Shown here: piece by piece, positions 63,811 through 64,000 of the stretch
How the letters are laid out: each line of letters starts with the position of its first letter
Position numbering within the stretch: the first letter of the stretch is position 1
DNA from: Xanthomonas sp. DAR 34887
GTDB lineage: Bacteria; Pseudomonadota; Gammaproteobacteria; Xanthomonadales; Xanthomonadaceae
Direction: 5' to 3'
Assembly: GCF_041245805.1 (NCBI RefSeq)
Contig: NZ_CP162490.1
Span: 5,273,150 to 5,337,149, forward strand
DNA: 64,000 nucleotides
Made by a program: the position numbers and the translations under genes
The notes under the pieces: model-generated
Seen by the model: the letters and a program-made list of their open reading frames with translations, nothing else
Databases searched by the model: none
Told to the model about the DNA's origin: nothing

Positions 63811-64000
63811 CTGCTGTCTATCCCACGCCGAAGCGGGCGCCGCATGCGGCCTGTGGATGGATCTGTGAATAGATGCGGGAAAACCATTCCAGACCCTGCG
63901 TGCCGATGGTAGTCTGGCCCATCCGCTTTCCTCTTCTCACCGGCCGAGTGCGCCGCGATCGTTCGCGCCTCACGCCTGGTCTCTCAATGAATTACATCTG
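63811..64000. other. Origin-proximal non-coding region with DnaA-box-like 9-mers
   Basis: TGTGGATGG (63852-63860) and TGTGAATAG (63865-63873) resemble the DnaA box complement TGTGGATAA with two or fewer mismatches. The gene order rpmH-rnpA-yidC just left of it is the usual flank of dnaA and oriC, and dnaA is expected just beyond the right edge. No coding region was identified in this stretch. Confidence 0.55.

Overview
The window reads as a stretch of high-GC gammaproteobacterial chromosome, most probably Xanthomonas or a close relative in the Lysobacteraceae. The support is the dense GC-rich coding, gene families and gene neighbours typical of xanthomonads, a near-perfect match to the Xanthomonas xyl-box, and dispersed repeats common in that group. 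No plasmid, phage, insertion sequence, CRISPR array, rRNA or tRNA was recognised. The right edge is at the replication-origin neighbourhood: rpmH, rnpA, yidC and mnmE are read leftward, and a short gene-free stretch with DnaA-box-like 9-mers ends the window.

Layout. 1-5.8 kb: xylan and glucuronoxylan use (SGNH esterase, GH67 alpha-glucuronidase, LacI-type regulator, xylose isomerase, xyl-box). 6-9.4 kb: ttcA, rdgC, a 113-bp tandem repeat array and a YgjP-like metalloprotein. 10.3-16.6 kb: alpha/beta hydrolase and hemH, a SYLF protein, tatABC, a membrane protein and a glutamine amidotransferase. 16.8-22.9 kb: a four-gene overlapping operon encoding a MoxR ATPase, a bpX5-like protein, a degenerate vWA/beta-propeller protein and a bpX6-like protein. 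This MoxR-vWA-beta-propeller system is the least understood and most interesting block. 23-31.5 kb: orphan GspE ATPase, glyQ, glyS (with an unusual AT-richer internal segment), rep and tdk. 31.7-36.7 kb: SEL1 protein, opgD, DUF4380 protein and a small tyrosine phosphatase with a duplicated 3' end. 36.8-41 kb: Ser/Thr kinase with its ECF sigma factor, then mutM. 41.2-45.8 kb: DUF4034 protein, a 48-residue membrane peptide, a lipoprotein, an EF-hand protein overlapping a fatty acid desaturase, and an ABC ATPase. 46-55 kb: a long leftward series (DUF4832 protein, glyoxalase-like protein, porin, isochorismatase-family hydrolase, XapX, amidohydrolase, DoxX, MFS exporter). 55.6-57.1 kb: divergent HxlR regulator and QorB-like reductase. 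57.1-64 kb: mnmE, a lipoprotein fusing polysaccharide deacetylase, caspase and TPR domains, yidC, rnpA, rpmH and the origin edge.

How genes work together. XylR and the xyl-box probably tie xylose isomerase to xylan breakdown products, while the alpha-glucuronidase and esterase strip side groups from xylo-oligosaccharides. TatABC can export OpgD, which has a twin-arginine signal. The kinase and ECF factor look like a phosphorylation-controlled sigma switch. Repeats concentrate in non-coding gaps, chiefly where genes converge. All family calls were made by reading motifs; no database search was run.
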